Of a DNA stretch of 64,000 bases, positions 26,568 to 39,400 are shown one piece after another. The position numbers and the translations under genes are program-made. Numbering within the stretch: the stretch's first letter is position 1; each line of letters begins with the position of its first letter. Source of the DNA: Ficedula albicollis (lineage: Eukaryota > Chordata > Aves > Passeriformes > Muscicapidae); assembly GCF_000247815.1 (NCBI RefSeq), contig NC_021673.1:37775102-37839101 (forward strand). Direction: 5' to 3'. The notes beneath the pieces were generated by a model, which ran no database searches, was not told the origin of the DNA, and saw only the letters and a program-made list of their open reading frames with translations.

Positions 26568-27998
26568 CTTATGGAAGAGAGAAGAAATGGTCCCTTAAAA
26601 CCCCCACCATTAGCCTATGGAAAATGCAGGTGGTAATGCAAGGTCTTTTTTACAATCCCTTTGCAAAGGGATGTAGTTTTTCTTTTCTTTTTTTTTCTTT
26701 TTTTTTTTTTTCTGTAAGGTTTTTTAACTGGGAAAATACTTACCATGAGTTTATTATAATATTATGTATTGTTTATTCAGTTCTCACCTAAACAGAAAAA
26801 CTTAGCATTTCATCTCAATAAAGAACAAGTTAGTGTAAATAACTTGGTCAAATGAGATTCTAATGGGTCATGTATTTTGTAGTTATACTTAAGATCAGTC
26901 TTTGATATCTCGAGATTTGGTTTGATCCTGCAAGATAGTAAAGCTTGAGTTTCCTTTTGGAATTTGGAAATGTAAAGTAATCCCTGTAATCTGCAAGCAT
27001 GTGAGAATTCTATTCCCACAGTGCCTTTTTTCTCCCTTAAATGCCCACTACGATATTTCTGGAAAGAGTTCTCTGCCTTTCCCTAAATTGGTGTTCTTTA
27101 TTTCTTGTGCTGTCTGCTTCTGTAACATTAGGTTGCTTTTTCCCTTTCCGGTTAAATACCACGTGGGACATCACACAGAAAGCAGAAGAGAATCTATCCA
27201 TTTATTTTTCTGTATTTACATGTCCTACGAAATGCCTTTTAATCCCTCTGCAGATCAATTTGGGCTTTGAATGTTAACATTCTCCCACTTATGGAAGAGA
27301 GAAGAAACGGTCCCTTAAAACTCCCACCATTAGCCTATGGAAAATGCAGGTGGTAATGCAAGGTCTTTTTTACAATCCCTTTGCAAAGGGATGTAGTTTT
27401 TCTTTTCTTTTTTTTTTTTCTGTAAGGTTTTTTCACTGGGAAAATACTTACCATGAGTTTATTATAATATTATGTATTGTTTATTCAGTTCTCACCTAAA
27501 CAGAAAAACTTAGCATTTCATCTCAATAAAGAACAAGTTAGTGTAAATAACTTGGTCAAATGAGATTCTAATGGGTCATGTATTTTGTAGTTATACTTAA
27601 GATCAGTCTTTGATATCTCGAGATTTGGTTTGATCCTGCAAGATAGTAAAGCTTGAGTTTCCTTTTGGAATTTGGAAATGTAAAGTAATCCCTGTAATCT
27701 GCAAGCATGTGAGAATTCTATTCCCACAGTGCCTTTTTTCTCCCTTAAATGCCCACTACGATATTTCTGGAAAGAGTTCTCTGCCTTTCCCTAAATTGGT
27801 GTTCTTTATTTCTTGTGCTGTCTGCTTCTGTAACATTAGGTTGCTTTTTCCCTTTCCGGTTAAATACCACGTGGGACATCACACAGAAAGCAGAAGAGAA
27901 TCTATCCATTTATTTTTCTGTATTTACATGTCCTACGAAATGCCTTTTAATCCCTCTGCAGATCAATTTGGGCTTTGAATGTTAACATTCTCCCACTT
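26568..27998. repeat. Tandem segmental duplication, period 720
   Basis: Copy 1 (26568-27287) and copy 2 (27288-27995, with shared bases to 27998) are nearly identical. Visible differences are AAATGG/AAACGG and ACCCCCAC/ACTCCCAC near the start, TTAACTGG/TTCACTGG, and a T/C-rich tract about 12 bases shorter in copy 2. All short open frames in copy 1 recur in copy 2 at +708. It is the largest direct duplication in the window and recent by its divergence. Confidence 0.97.
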
Positions 27999-30900
27999 TA
28001 TTTTGGAAAGCAAGACCAGCTTGGAACTGCACTTTTGCAGAGATATGTTTCAAAATCTCTGTGTTATCTCTCTTTCAGAAAGCGTAGTTCGATCAACCAG
28101 TTTAGCAAATGTATATACAAAAGGCTGAAGACAGATGACAAGTAACATTTTTCCTGGATACAATTTTCAGTATTTGACCTACATCAAGACAACCAGGATA
28201 TGCTACTCCCTACATTCCAAATTTATCTTGGTACACGACATTCTTGCAGCTGTTAACAAAAATTACTCTTAATTTCAGAATTGCAAAAGGCATAACGAAA
28301 TTTTTAGATTTAGGATGGAAACAGAAATAATTTATGTACTGATTTATTCTAGCATCTTAAAATTTTTTGTAGAGGCTTTTAAAAAACCCAACACAGCTGT
28401 CAAAATGAACTGTTTGTGAGGAGGCATTCTATTGAGGCATATGTGAAAATATTTTTATTAATTTTCCAAAGTGTAAGAAATTTGTGGGGGGGGGGGAAAA
28501 AGTTTATTTAGTGTTAATTTCAAAATTGTAGGAATGGGCTTAATTTTAAAATCACTCACTCAAATGCTTTTGACACTTGTAATATGATGTCATTACTGAA
28601 TCTATGTAATGTTTGTAAAAATATATTGCGTGTACAAAATAAGAAAATAATAGTGAAAAAGACATGATTCTGAAAGTCACATCACAGGGCTATGTGCAGG
28701 CAGAAGATATAGATACAAAGGCTTAAGGAATAATTTCTACTGTTTGTCTATAAAACATGCAAGAAGGTATGTCAATGCTTTTCCAAACTGCTTTATCCTT
28801 GTTCTGATTAACTCAAAATTAGAAGTTAATTCTTGACTTCTTTTCAGAAGGTGAGCTCTAAGTATCAGTTCCCACATTTATATGATGTGGATGCCTGGCT
28901 TCAGGGAGATGAGTTAGAATAACAGCTCATTTCACACAGAAGTATCATATATATAACTGGATCCTAATTTCCCTCCTTTTTAAGTCTAATTGCCCCATTT
29001 CACTGTGCTATGCACCTGTAATACTAGAGATAAATAGGCTCCTTTGAGGCTGTAATGGCAATTTTTGTCATCCCTGTCCACCTCAAGGAGCAACAGAAGA
29101 TGTCTGTTTCCACTAGCAACAGAAGATGGAAAAGATGAATTGCAAATCTGATGCAGCCATGCCTTGTGTAGGCATGATCTTGTCCAAGTGACCAAGCTGG
29201 AGCGACCCCAATGAGCTCTAAAATTCAGCACTTGTCTGACATATTTCAAGTTTAGGGTGTTGCTGTGTTTTCCTCAACTTTTGTATGTTAGATGCCAGGA
29301 ATCTGCGTGTTTTGTCAAGTGAGATCTCTTATGTGCAATGCAATGTTGTTGAAGGGTAAGCTGAATTTGCAACACAAAACATAAATCCATCAATTCTGGA
29401 GCCAAAAGGCTATAGCAGCCAAGTGTGACCTGTAGTCAGGGACTGTAGCAAGCCTCAAAGCAAGGTACACCCAGGTCACAGGTCCCCAACAGTAGAAGTA
29501 GTACCATAGAAAACTGAGCAGCTCTTGTGCTTCTACAGTGGATTAGTTTAGGACCTGTGGCTGTGGGGTGGACTTTTCCATAATAATCTCCTCTACCCCA
29601 TAGAAATGGTGAATCTGCAGCTTTGACTGCACAGGGTGCTGTTTAGACCTCCTCAGCCTTCACCTGTGTGTTTATTTTTCTATAGCTGAGCATTCTGACT
29701 TTGAGTCAATATTGATCTGTCATCTTTGGGATTGTAAAAATTGGTTTTAACTCACTGCTGAGATGCCTGGTGGTGGGTCTGGTGTGAATAATACAACGAT
29801 TACAGTTACATACTTATCCAGGTGCAGGGAAATGCAGGAAACTTTTAGTTAAACATCTGAATATAAGGCAGAAAATGCCATAGAGATTTCAGGTAATTTT
29901 TTGCTTTCATTTCTTGCTTTGGGGTATTTGTATGTTTTATTTTCACATGTACTTAAAGCAGTTTTTTACTTTGTTGTATCATTCAGGAAAGCTTGGAAGT
30001 CGAAACAGGAGAAAGAAATGTTGAAATAAAATTGATCCTTTTCTCTCCTTTACAAGCAGATATAAAAAATCAAATCCATGTGATGAACTGATTGATGTAG
30101 TTGTCATGTGATTTTCTTTGACAGTTTTTCACTTATTTACTTGCAAAGGAGAACATAGTAGGAAAACAGTACCTCTGTCCTATTTAGTTAAGGGTTTGGA
30201 AGGAATGCTCAACATGCAAAGTATGAAGATATGAGTACCTCTCAAATGAGTGGATGTTCAGTCTTCAGAGACCTTGGGTCTACCCTTTGCCTTAAATTAG
30301 ACTCTCATTCCTTATTCATAAGATTGCCATTTTCCATCCCCGCTTATGCTTTCAAATCTCAACTTTGAAAAAGAAAGATTTGCTGAGTCAGTCTCTTTAG
30401 CTGGGTGGCTCAGTATTTTACTTTTCCCTGTAGTTTTTTCTTTGTAGCACCCATGAATGTTAATCAGAATGGGAAAGTATTGGGGAAATCCTAGCCTTTC
30501 TTTAAATCAGCAAAGTATTAGCTGCAGAAGAAAAAGCACAGTGTGATTTATAGCTGCCAAAACATTTTTGGGTTACTAAGCTGCTTACGATGTTCTTTGT
30601 CTCCTATCTGCTATATAAAAAGACTGTTTAAAAACTGTGTGGAAATTTTCAAAAACACCTTTAAAAGATTCCATTACTTAAAGTGATTTGGATAATTGTG
30701 TTCAATGGTAGCCATTATTTAAAAATATAATTAGTTGCTGAACTCAGAGAAGGAGGGAAATTTCTGCAGGTGTTTCTCATTATTTGCTATGCATACAAAA
30801 TATCTGCATAAATTACCATTATTATTTCAATGTATACTAAGAGACAATAAAGCATTAGCAAGCAAAGGAAAATGTTGTTGACCCACAATCTGTGTTAGCA

Positions 30901-31701
30901 GCATAGAGTTTTGGCCTTCAGTGTTGTTGAGGCACGTGTGCAACAGCATTCAAGATTGAAATTACAATTTTGCACCTGTAACAACATTAAATATGTAACA
31001 AGAGTGCATCAGAAGGATATTGAAAATGCAAAGACATTAGGAGAAAGGCAGTAGCTCATGTCGATGACTGTGCCACACAAAACAAGCTTTGATAGGCAGA
31101 AGTTTTCATTCTGTATTAAGGCTTCAGGTAAAGAAAGTCGTTCTAAAAGGATCTGAGCCCCCAAGAATATATTTTTTACATTTATTGATGCTGTTACAGA
31201 ATGGTTTGCATGTGAAATGCAGAGAGACAAGTTAGGAACTTCTGACTTTTAATTCTGGTTCTGAGCAAGACATTGTGCAACTTGGTGAAAGTTTCTATTT
31301 CTGATTCTGTGAAATGGAGCAATAGTAATAATAAGAGATGAACAATAAGCAGAAGAAACCAGGTTATCTACTAGATCAGTCATTTTGTACATGTGCATTC
31401 TTTATGAATAAAAGTGAGAGGAAATTTCAGACAATCTTGAATTTCATTGAAATTTATTCAGTTTTAGAAACTTGAGTTATTCACTACCTTATATGTTAGT
31501 TTTACAACAAGCCCTTGTAAAAGTAAGCTTTGATTAGTTTACTGGAATATTGATGCAAAAACAAAAGCATTTGCTCATTGCAATATAAGTTTTATCTTTC
31601 CTATTTGAATGTGTTTTATTTTTGTCCTTTTGTTTCTAGAAAGTTATCCAATAAAGGGGAAATGGTAATAATCTGAAGCCAACGCAAACCCATGAATAGT
31701 A
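27999..31701. other. Unique non-coding DNA
   Basis: No gene or transposon is identified. An 11-base G run lies at 28486-28496. A region near 28990-29250 is less AT-rich and has an 87-codon minus-strand open frame without a recognisable domain. Confidence 0.65.
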
Positions 31702-32153
31702 AATAAATTAGTTCTCTCTTATTCGTTATGAATGCTTTGCATCTTGTCACAGTAAGTGGTATTCATAGCACTCCACCAGGTAGAAAGGACTGCCTTGAAG
31801 GGAGGAATAAGATTTTCTTTCCGCACACAGTCAGGATGGAATGGTCTCCACATCAAGACTTTTTTTAGCTCTTCAAAGTTAATAAATTGATAATGAACTT
31901 ATGCCCTGAAGTATTTATGCTGTGAGCAGACTTTGCATTTTACAATACCATGATATTTTGTTTCAATAAAGGAGATGCAGTCTATCTAAGACTCAAGTCC
32001 AAAAAAAGTCTGGAAGGACAAATGATCATAACTAGAACTCCTAACAGAAAAGATTAATATACTCTTCAAATAATCATTTGCCAGTTTTTAGAATAGAACA
32101 GAATTTTTCTTTTTATTAGTTTTACAACCTCCTTTTTTTTTTTTAAAAAAAAT
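31702..32153. repeat. Inverted-duplication module A, first copy
   Basis: This is the first of three copies of a roughly 440-bp block. It is identical by eye to 32814-33235 and is the reverse complement of 32374-32816. It ends in a T12A8 tract at 32133-32152, after which the sequence jumps to module B. Its left boundary is continuous with unique flanking DNA, so this copy sits in the presumed ancestral position. Confidence 0.95.
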
Positions 32154-32373
32154 GAGTCACTTTCCTACACACCTTTTTGATGCAAGTTCTTGCATTATAC
32201 TAGGAGTAAGGAATGGAGAACACCAAGATCTACTCCTCCACAGATAGCCACTGCATCATTTCAATCTTCCTGAAGCCTTTTATTTACACAATGTTAACTT
32301 GCATTTACACATATCACATTCTTTTAGTAAGAAATGCAAGTCAATTACCTCTAGATTATCCCTCTTTTTTTTT
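32154..32373. repeat. Inverted-duplication module B
   Basis: A block of about 220 bp starting GAGTCACTTTCC is the exact reverse complement, by eye, of 33247-33456 (module B'). It separates the first A copy from its inverted partner, acting as the loop of an A/A' hairpin and the outer part of the large palindrome centred near 32806. Confidence 0.95.
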
Positions 32374-32816
32374 AAAAAAAAAAAAGGAGGTTGTAAAACT
32401 AATAAAAAGAAAAATTCTGTTCTATTCTAAAAACTGGCAAATGATTATTTGAAGAGTATATTAATCTTTTCTGTTAGGAGTTCTAGTTATGATCATTTGT
32501 CCTTCCAGACTTTTTTTGGACTTGAGTCTTAGATAGACTGCATCTCCTTTATTGAAACAAAATATCATGGTATTGTAAAATGCAAAGTCTGCTCACAGCA
32601 TAAATACTTCAGGGCATAAGTTCATTATCAATTTATTAACTTTGAAGAGCTAAAAAAAGTCTTGATGTGGAGACCATTCCATCCTGACTGTGTGCGGAAA
32701 GAAAATCTTATTCCTCCCTTCAAGGCAGTCCTTTCTACCTGGTGGAGTGCTATGAATACCACTTACTGTGACAAGATGCAAAGCATTCATAACGAATAAG
32801 AGAGAACTAATTTATT
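32374..32816. repeat. Inverted-duplication module A' (reverse complement of A)
   Basis: This block is the reverse complement of 31702-32140. The match stops precisely at the complement of 31702. Its last five bases, TTATT, are also the first bases of the next A copy, which marks a 5-bp microhomology at the junction. Confidence 0.95.
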
Positions 32817-33246
32817 CGTTATGAATGCTTTGCATCTTGTCACAGTAAGTGGTATTCATAGCACTCCACCAGGTAGAAAGGACTGCCTTGAAGGGAGGAA
32901 TAAGATTTTCTTTCCGCACACAGTCAGGATGGAATGGTCTCCACATCAAGACTTTTTTTAGCTCTTCAAAGTTAATAAATTGATAATGAACTTATGCCCT
33001 GAAGTATTTATGCTGTGAGCAGACTTTGCATTTTACAATACCATGATATTTTGTTTCAATAAAGGAGATGCAGTCTATCTAAGACTCAAGTCCAAAAAAA
33101 GTCTGGAAGGACAAATGATCATAACTAGAACTCCTAACAGAAAAGATTAATATACTCTTCAAATAATCATTTGCCAGTTTTTAGAATAGAACAGAATTTT
33201 TCTTTTTATTAGTTTTACAACCTCCTTTTTTTTTTAAAAAAAAAAA
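32814..33246. repeat. Inverted-duplication module A, second copy
   Basis: The block repeats the first A copy from ATTCGTTATGAATG onward without visible substitution, and ends in a T10A11 tract before module B'. It is offset by 1093 bp from the first copy. With A' it forms a palindrome whose inner arms CATTCATAACGAAT and ATTCGTTATGAATG are about 15 bp apart. Confidence 0.95.
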
Positions 33247-33456
33247 GAGGGATAATCTAGAGGTAATTGACTTGCATTTCTTACTAAAAGAATGTGATAT
33301 GTGTAAATGCAAGTTAACATTGTGTAAATAAAAGGCTTCAGGAAGATTGAAATGATGCAGTGGCTATCTGTGGAGGAGTAGATCTTGGTGTTCTCCATTC
33401 CTTACTCCTAGTATAATGCAAGAACTTGCATCAAAAAGGTGTGTAGGAAAGTGACT
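33247..33456. repeat. Inverted-duplication module B' (reverse complement of B)
   Basis: This copy is the right arm end of the palindrome and runs into unique DNA (GCTTTTTGAAG) after the shared GTGACTCA. The continuity with right-hand flanking sequence suggests it is the ancestral copy, with B at 32154 the derived one. Confidence 0.95.
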
Positions 33457-33536
33457 CAGCTTTTTGAAGAACTCTGTATTTGCAAGTCTCCAAAATTGTC
33501 CCTTTAATTAAAGGATGGAAATTGATATATAATATC

Positions 33537-33558
33537 AATTATAATATATATTATAATT
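33537..33558. repeat. Perfect 22-bp AT palindrome
   Basis: The 22 bases starting AATTATAATAT are self-complementary. They lie 80 bp to the right of the inverted-duplication end and could extrude as a cruciform or impede replication, though AT palindromes are also common by chance. Confidence 0.85.
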
Positions 33559-35525
33559 AGTTGAAGTATGATTATCCCAAAAATATTCTTTTCAAAACTT
33601 AAGTGAAGGAAAAGTAAAAATTCCAGAGAATATGGCAAGTAAGGATATACTGCATAAAGGTGTCTAACTAGAATGACTATGCCATGTGACAAAGACTGTT
33701 CACTTAGAAAGCACCATATCTTTCATTTACCAAAAAACTAGCCCCATTTAAAGTATTGCACTTACAAATCTATTCTTCCTCCTCCCAAAAAAATGCTGTA
33801 ACTTAAAATTCCATGTGGTATACTAGCACCTTTTAACAGTTCAAGAGAATAGCTGGATACTAGCCTTGAAATTTATATGGACTCTGATCTCTGTAATTTT
33901 GGTGGTGTATCAAAGTAACACGAAGGAGCAGATTTATTAATTTTTTTCTTCTGAGATTAAATGTAATTGGTTTAAAGAAATAATAATTCTTTTGTTTGAG
34001 TTTTATGCATTTCTTATGAAGAGCTAACACATTTTTCTGCAGTCTGACAAAGTGTACGGTCTTTTATCCTCATTTCCCAGTGGATAAATACTTTGTTAAT
34101 TAATAAAGTATTATACTAGCACTTATTGTCTGCATTTAACAGTGAAAGGATTTCATTCAGATTATGTTAATAGATTGTCTGCTTTATTTTTGCATTAATT
34201 ACCTTTTCCTGTGATGTTGTTGTAAAAGAATTGTCCCTCTGAATACAGGAGGCTCATTTGGATTATTTTTGTTTGACTGTTCTGAAATAATGCTTGTTAC
34301 ATATTGTTATTTACACTATTAAGCTGGATGATTAATCATATACTTACAATTATAAAGATTGCAAATTCAACTTTTCTTCTGCTTCATAGTTGTTTACAAG
34401 TATATCTTGATATATATATGTATCTCTAATAATTATTTAAAGCATGTAAAAATAGCAAACAAATCTGTGAATATCTTAGATTTTCTAGGTGCATTTTTTT
34501 CTGATTATATGACTTTTTTAATATCAGCCAAATCACATCCTAGAGTAGTACAGTTGCTAAAGAAAATGTATGAGACTTCTCATTAAGCAAGACTGAGGAA
34601 AGAGAAACTAGAAATGAATAGAAATGAATGAAAATAGAATTTCACCATAAATACTTACCTTTGTAACAGTATTGGAATACTGTGCATATTGCTGGATTGC
34701 TGGTCCAGAGAAATGTGTAAGTGCAGTGGCAGGTCTTTGCATCTAGTCTATAAGATAGTGTATGTACATGGGAAAGGGAGGAGCTTCATGGAATTGTAAT
34801 GCAGGACATTCTTAATTAGCTTTTACCTATTTTTATGCCTGTGGAATGAGAAGATGGAATAGTTTCATTTTCAATATCTTCTGGTTGCATTTCCTTGAAA
34901 GAGGAAATTGTCACTATAGGAAAGCACATTGTATTATTTGATTTTGTATTTCCCTTCTAGTGAAAGAAAGAAAATCTCCTTGTTGGACACTTAAAATTAG
35001 TGAAACCTCATTGCATTCCGTGGGAGTTTGATCATACTGGCCTGTAAATAGAAAACTTGTGACATTTTCAGAATACTCAAAACAAATCTAGATGTGGCCT
35101 GGGGAATTAATTCTACATGAGATGGGTTTTAAAATATATTGCAATTAATAATTTTTTTCTTCTCCATTTCCCAAGGATTCTGCTGAACTGCTGATACATT
35201 GGTAATGAAGGAAGTGCCAAGTTTTCTGTTTAACATCTTATTCATCTTGTTCTTATTTTCAGATAAAAGGCTCTCTAACGCCATAGATAATTTTTAAAAA
35301 TCTATCTGCAATCATGACAAAGATAATTACTACATGTACTTCATTAAAAATGTCTGAGGTACTAGAGATATGCTAGTGGAGTTTACAAGTAGAACTTCAC
35401 CCAGGTGCACATAACTCAGAAGGCAAATAACTATCAGTGGTCTATCATTCTGCTATCCATGGCTTTTTTGTTTGCTGTTGTTTTGGGGGCTTTTCCCAAA
35501 AATTACAAGTATTTCCTATAAGTCT

Positions 35526-35532
35526 AAATAGA

Positions 35533-35607
<75 letters not shown>

Positions 35608-35608
35608 C
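35526..35608. repeat. (AAAT)n microsatellite
   Basis: About 20 AAAT units run from ATAGATAAATAAATA to TAAATAACTTTCC. Only the first unit (GATA) is imperfect. Confidence 0.97.
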
Positions 35609-36311
35609 TTTCCTATGTTAAATCTGATAGTCTATATATCACTATCTGCTATGAGGACATGATTCCCAGCCCTTCTCATGTACCCATGCTGTGATACTAC
35701 CATAGCTTAGATGGCAGCCTCTGCACAGAGGTGTTCAGTCCCAGAAGAACTGAAGCTCTGCAAACAGGCATCAAGGGACATTGGCAAAACTACCTGCAGA
35801 AGCATACTCACAGTGCTTACAGTCTGCTAGGATCCAGCTAGACATCTCTGTTGCTGCTTCTTCTATTGTATTCATCAAATTCACCTAGGAAAATCGGTGA
35901 AAATAAAACGGCAAATATTACAGATGAATCGTCCAGTAGATTACATCATATGAGCCACCTCTACCATCTAAATATGCTATGTTTATTTACTTTACTGACC
36001 ACATTCAAAAAAACCCCCTCAACTGAGGGGTTCAGACCTGGGAAATCTGACATTGGTGAATCTGAAAGAAACAGGGTTTTTTCAATTTTTGAGATATCAG
36101 TTTGTCTCTTAAGAGCTTATAGAATTTGGGAGGCAAAAGCATGAAGAAGCTTTCAAAGACATTTTTCTTGAGATCAGGAGCATGTTTTTGCAGTGAATCA
36201 TCCAGTAATCCCCATGACCATGATGTTTGCATTTTGAAATGATTCAAACTTGGAGATGAAACTGAAGTGGAAGCTGCACTTCCCATGAGTACTGGAAGAA
36301 TCACCAGGAGC

Positions 36312-36443
36312 GCTCATGTCAGACGTTCAGTAGTTACTGTTGTATTTCACAGATCTCTTCCTGATATATGACACAATGCTCATGTCAGATGTTCAGTAGT
36401 TACTGTTGTGTTTCACAGATCTCTTCCTGATATATGACACAAT
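36312..36443. repeat. Tandem duplication, period 66
   Basis: Copies at 36312-36377 and 36378-36443 start GCTCATGTCAGA. They differ by C/T in AGACGTT/AGATGTT and A/G in TTGTATTTC/TTGTGTTTC. Confidence 0.95.
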
Positions 36444-39400
36444 TTTCCAATACAGACTTGGCCAGCTGTATACCTCAGAGGGTCTGCTAGCAACTGGATA
36501 CACAGATTGTGGGAAAGAAGAATAACGTGCACAAAAGCTTGACACTAACTCCAAGTGGGAAATTTGTATTACAGAAAGGCTCTTAACCTTCTGCTGTTTT
36601 CCAAAGGAAGTCAGTGATCTTTGAGAAGACAACATGGACAGCACTGATGATCTCCAAGTTTTTAGGAGAACATACAACTCATGATGCTTCTGGAGCCTTT
36701 CCCCAGTCTGAAAGCTGCCTGCTTCTGATGACATGGTCCTACCAGCTGCTCCTCCTTCATCTTGAAAACTGCTGAAAAAAAAGCTCTAAGAAAAAGCAGA
36801 AGACATGGACAAGACTAATGACTGCCAAGAGGAAGATGCTCAACTAACCAAAAGAAGGTCCTTCCCTTTTTCATCACTGAAAAAAACAGGTACATAAGGG
36901 CATCTTTACTCTACTAATTCAGTGGTGTTGGCTGAAGTGTTTGCTTGAAAGAAAATCAAACAAGCCCAGAAATTAATGGTATGAAGGTGACCTTCTGATA
37001 ATACAAAATCTAGTTTTTCTGTGGTACAGGACTGAGAAAACCAGAATGCTTTTGTTCTTTGGAATGAAATGCTTTTAATTACTGTGAAATGTTTAGAGAA
37101 ACCATCAGACCGGTATTAGCAACTTCTCCAGATAAACAGGAATCTTTGTAATCAAGCATGTTAAAATTTGATGCAAACACATTGCTACCTTTAAAGTGGA
37201 ACATTTTTCTTTATAAACCTCTAAATATTGTGATAGCTATCAGCTGCCTTTCATTTAAGGACAGTGATGTAAAATGGCTGGAACTTCAGAAGCAAATCTG
37301 CAGAACCTATTATATTTTTGTAGCATATTTGGAGGCTTTCCAAACCACACTTTCAATATAAGACTAAGATGGGCAGTATTATTGGACTATTTTTTGATAA
37401 TGCAGTTTAACAGTTTGTTTGGAAGGCCCTGGGCAATTTGATTAGTGCTGTTTGATGGAGCAGTGTCATCAGCATGAAGTGGAACAGTTCTGTTTGTAAG
37501 TGTCTGGCAGGAGATCCGAGTTTCTGAGCCTCATACCGGCATAAGCAATAAACAACATGTTATTGTATGCTCCATTTTATATTTTTATAGCTGAAGAAAA
37601 TTAATAATGCATGAGCATCCAATAGGTCTCCATAAGACTCTGCCTTCAGAATAAAAATACAAACTGCAGCTTGTGGTAGTATAAATGTCTCTACTTCATA
37701 TCTGTGAGCACACTTTCCCGTCTCTTGAGGCAACAAGAACCTGGGCTGAATTCTGGTCTTGCTGAAGTCAGAGCTCCACTAGGCTGAGATGTGCCAGCAT
37801 CTCACCCTGGTTTGCAGTGCTGAATTGTGGCAATGTTGCTGCTCTAGAGACTACATGAGGTGCTGCTGCTGCTAGGCAGTGCAGATGGAGAATAATCCCT
37901 CTTTGTAATGCTCAGCTGCCCTTTTGTTCCCTCATGTTGGGGTTGCATAGCAGATACTGCATAGACTTTCCTCATCAGAGGATATATTTTAATTCAGATT
38001 TCCCTGTGCCTGTACTCTAAAAATTTGCTCTTTATCCTTTTTTTTTTTCTGCCAAGAAAAGTCTTCCAGATTATAAATCATGTGAAGCTACATAAGGACA
38101 GGGGTACAATGGGGCTGTAGACAGGTGAAGAGTTGATAGGCTGTGACACTAACTGTGCTTTTTGGTCCAGAACTATTGAAAACACAAAAGAGCTGGACTG
38201 CTGGGTGGAATGGTTTCCATACCAGATCCAATGTGTGAACACTGCTTATCTGAAACTTTTGGGTAGGATTTATCCGTTGATGCAAGACCAGAAAATGAAA
38301 CACCTTGAATTGAGCATTATACCTCAATAACTGGATAAGATTACTACCAAAGTAATATCTGAAGTATTCTTAATTTGCATCTTGCAGATAAACCTTTCTT
38401 TGTTTCATGAGATGGAGTTGAAATGGTATCAACACTCAAAGCCATTTTCTGGTCATCATGACTGCTGCAGAAATCCTGGTTATTTATCTGCAAATGCTTG
38501 AATGTTCTGCCATTGAATTAGATCAAATATTGTTTTTCACTTTGTCTTACCCAGGATCTATACACGTTTTACAGCTGTAGTTGCGTGGTAACAAATTTGA
38601 GTCTGTGAAGTGCAGGATTACTTCACAGAATACACATAACTGAAGTTGGGGCTAAATTGTCCAGAGTACATAAATCAATGTTAATATTGGTTTTAGGGGA
38701 GGAAAAAATCACACTAAAACAACAATGGAGCAGTGCAGGCTGGTGATACCTAGTCTAAAAATGATGTCTGCCTAGAAGACATACTTCCATGGTGTTTTTG
38801 ACTAATACGAATATGAAAAGCATATTCTAGTTTTGAACTTCATATTGTGGCTGTGGTATTTCTACTCTACTTTTTAGTGCTCTTTTTTTACTATATCACA
38901 TAAGGTAAATTAGAATAAATACGCTCAAATGCAAAGCCATAATCGAGAAATTCAGCCCCCCTCTGCTGCCTCTGACAGTGAGCCAGTCTTGGCTGTATAA
39001 CTCACCATTACCAGAAGTCAGGCAGAATTCAAGTGTTTGTGGTATTATATAAAAACCATAATTTGCCCTCCACAAGAGCTAGGTTCAAATTCCATATTTA
39101 TTTATTTATTTATTGTTTAAAGAGCAATTATAAACTGAAACCTAAGAGGCAGAGATTTAATTTTCATTTTTAGTGTTTGATTACACACAGTGACACCTGA
39201 TGGCTGCATAGAATATTGTCTTCATAATGCACATTGTGACAGATTAACAGATTTTCAAGCCAGAAGGATTCCATTAATGTGAGCCACCTGGAAATGAGAA
39301 CAGGTCTCATAATTTCCTCAGGTGATTCTGGTCTAGCATAACCCTGGTGAAACAGTGTCATTCAATACCTGGAAACACAGTGAATCCTTCAACATTTTAA

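Noticed and set aside
26810..27985. Pairs of identical 69-, 89- and 78-codon frames as a duplicated gene
   Set aside because: Their identity follows from the 720-bp DNA duplication. No codon-level constraint can be inferred and both strands are open.
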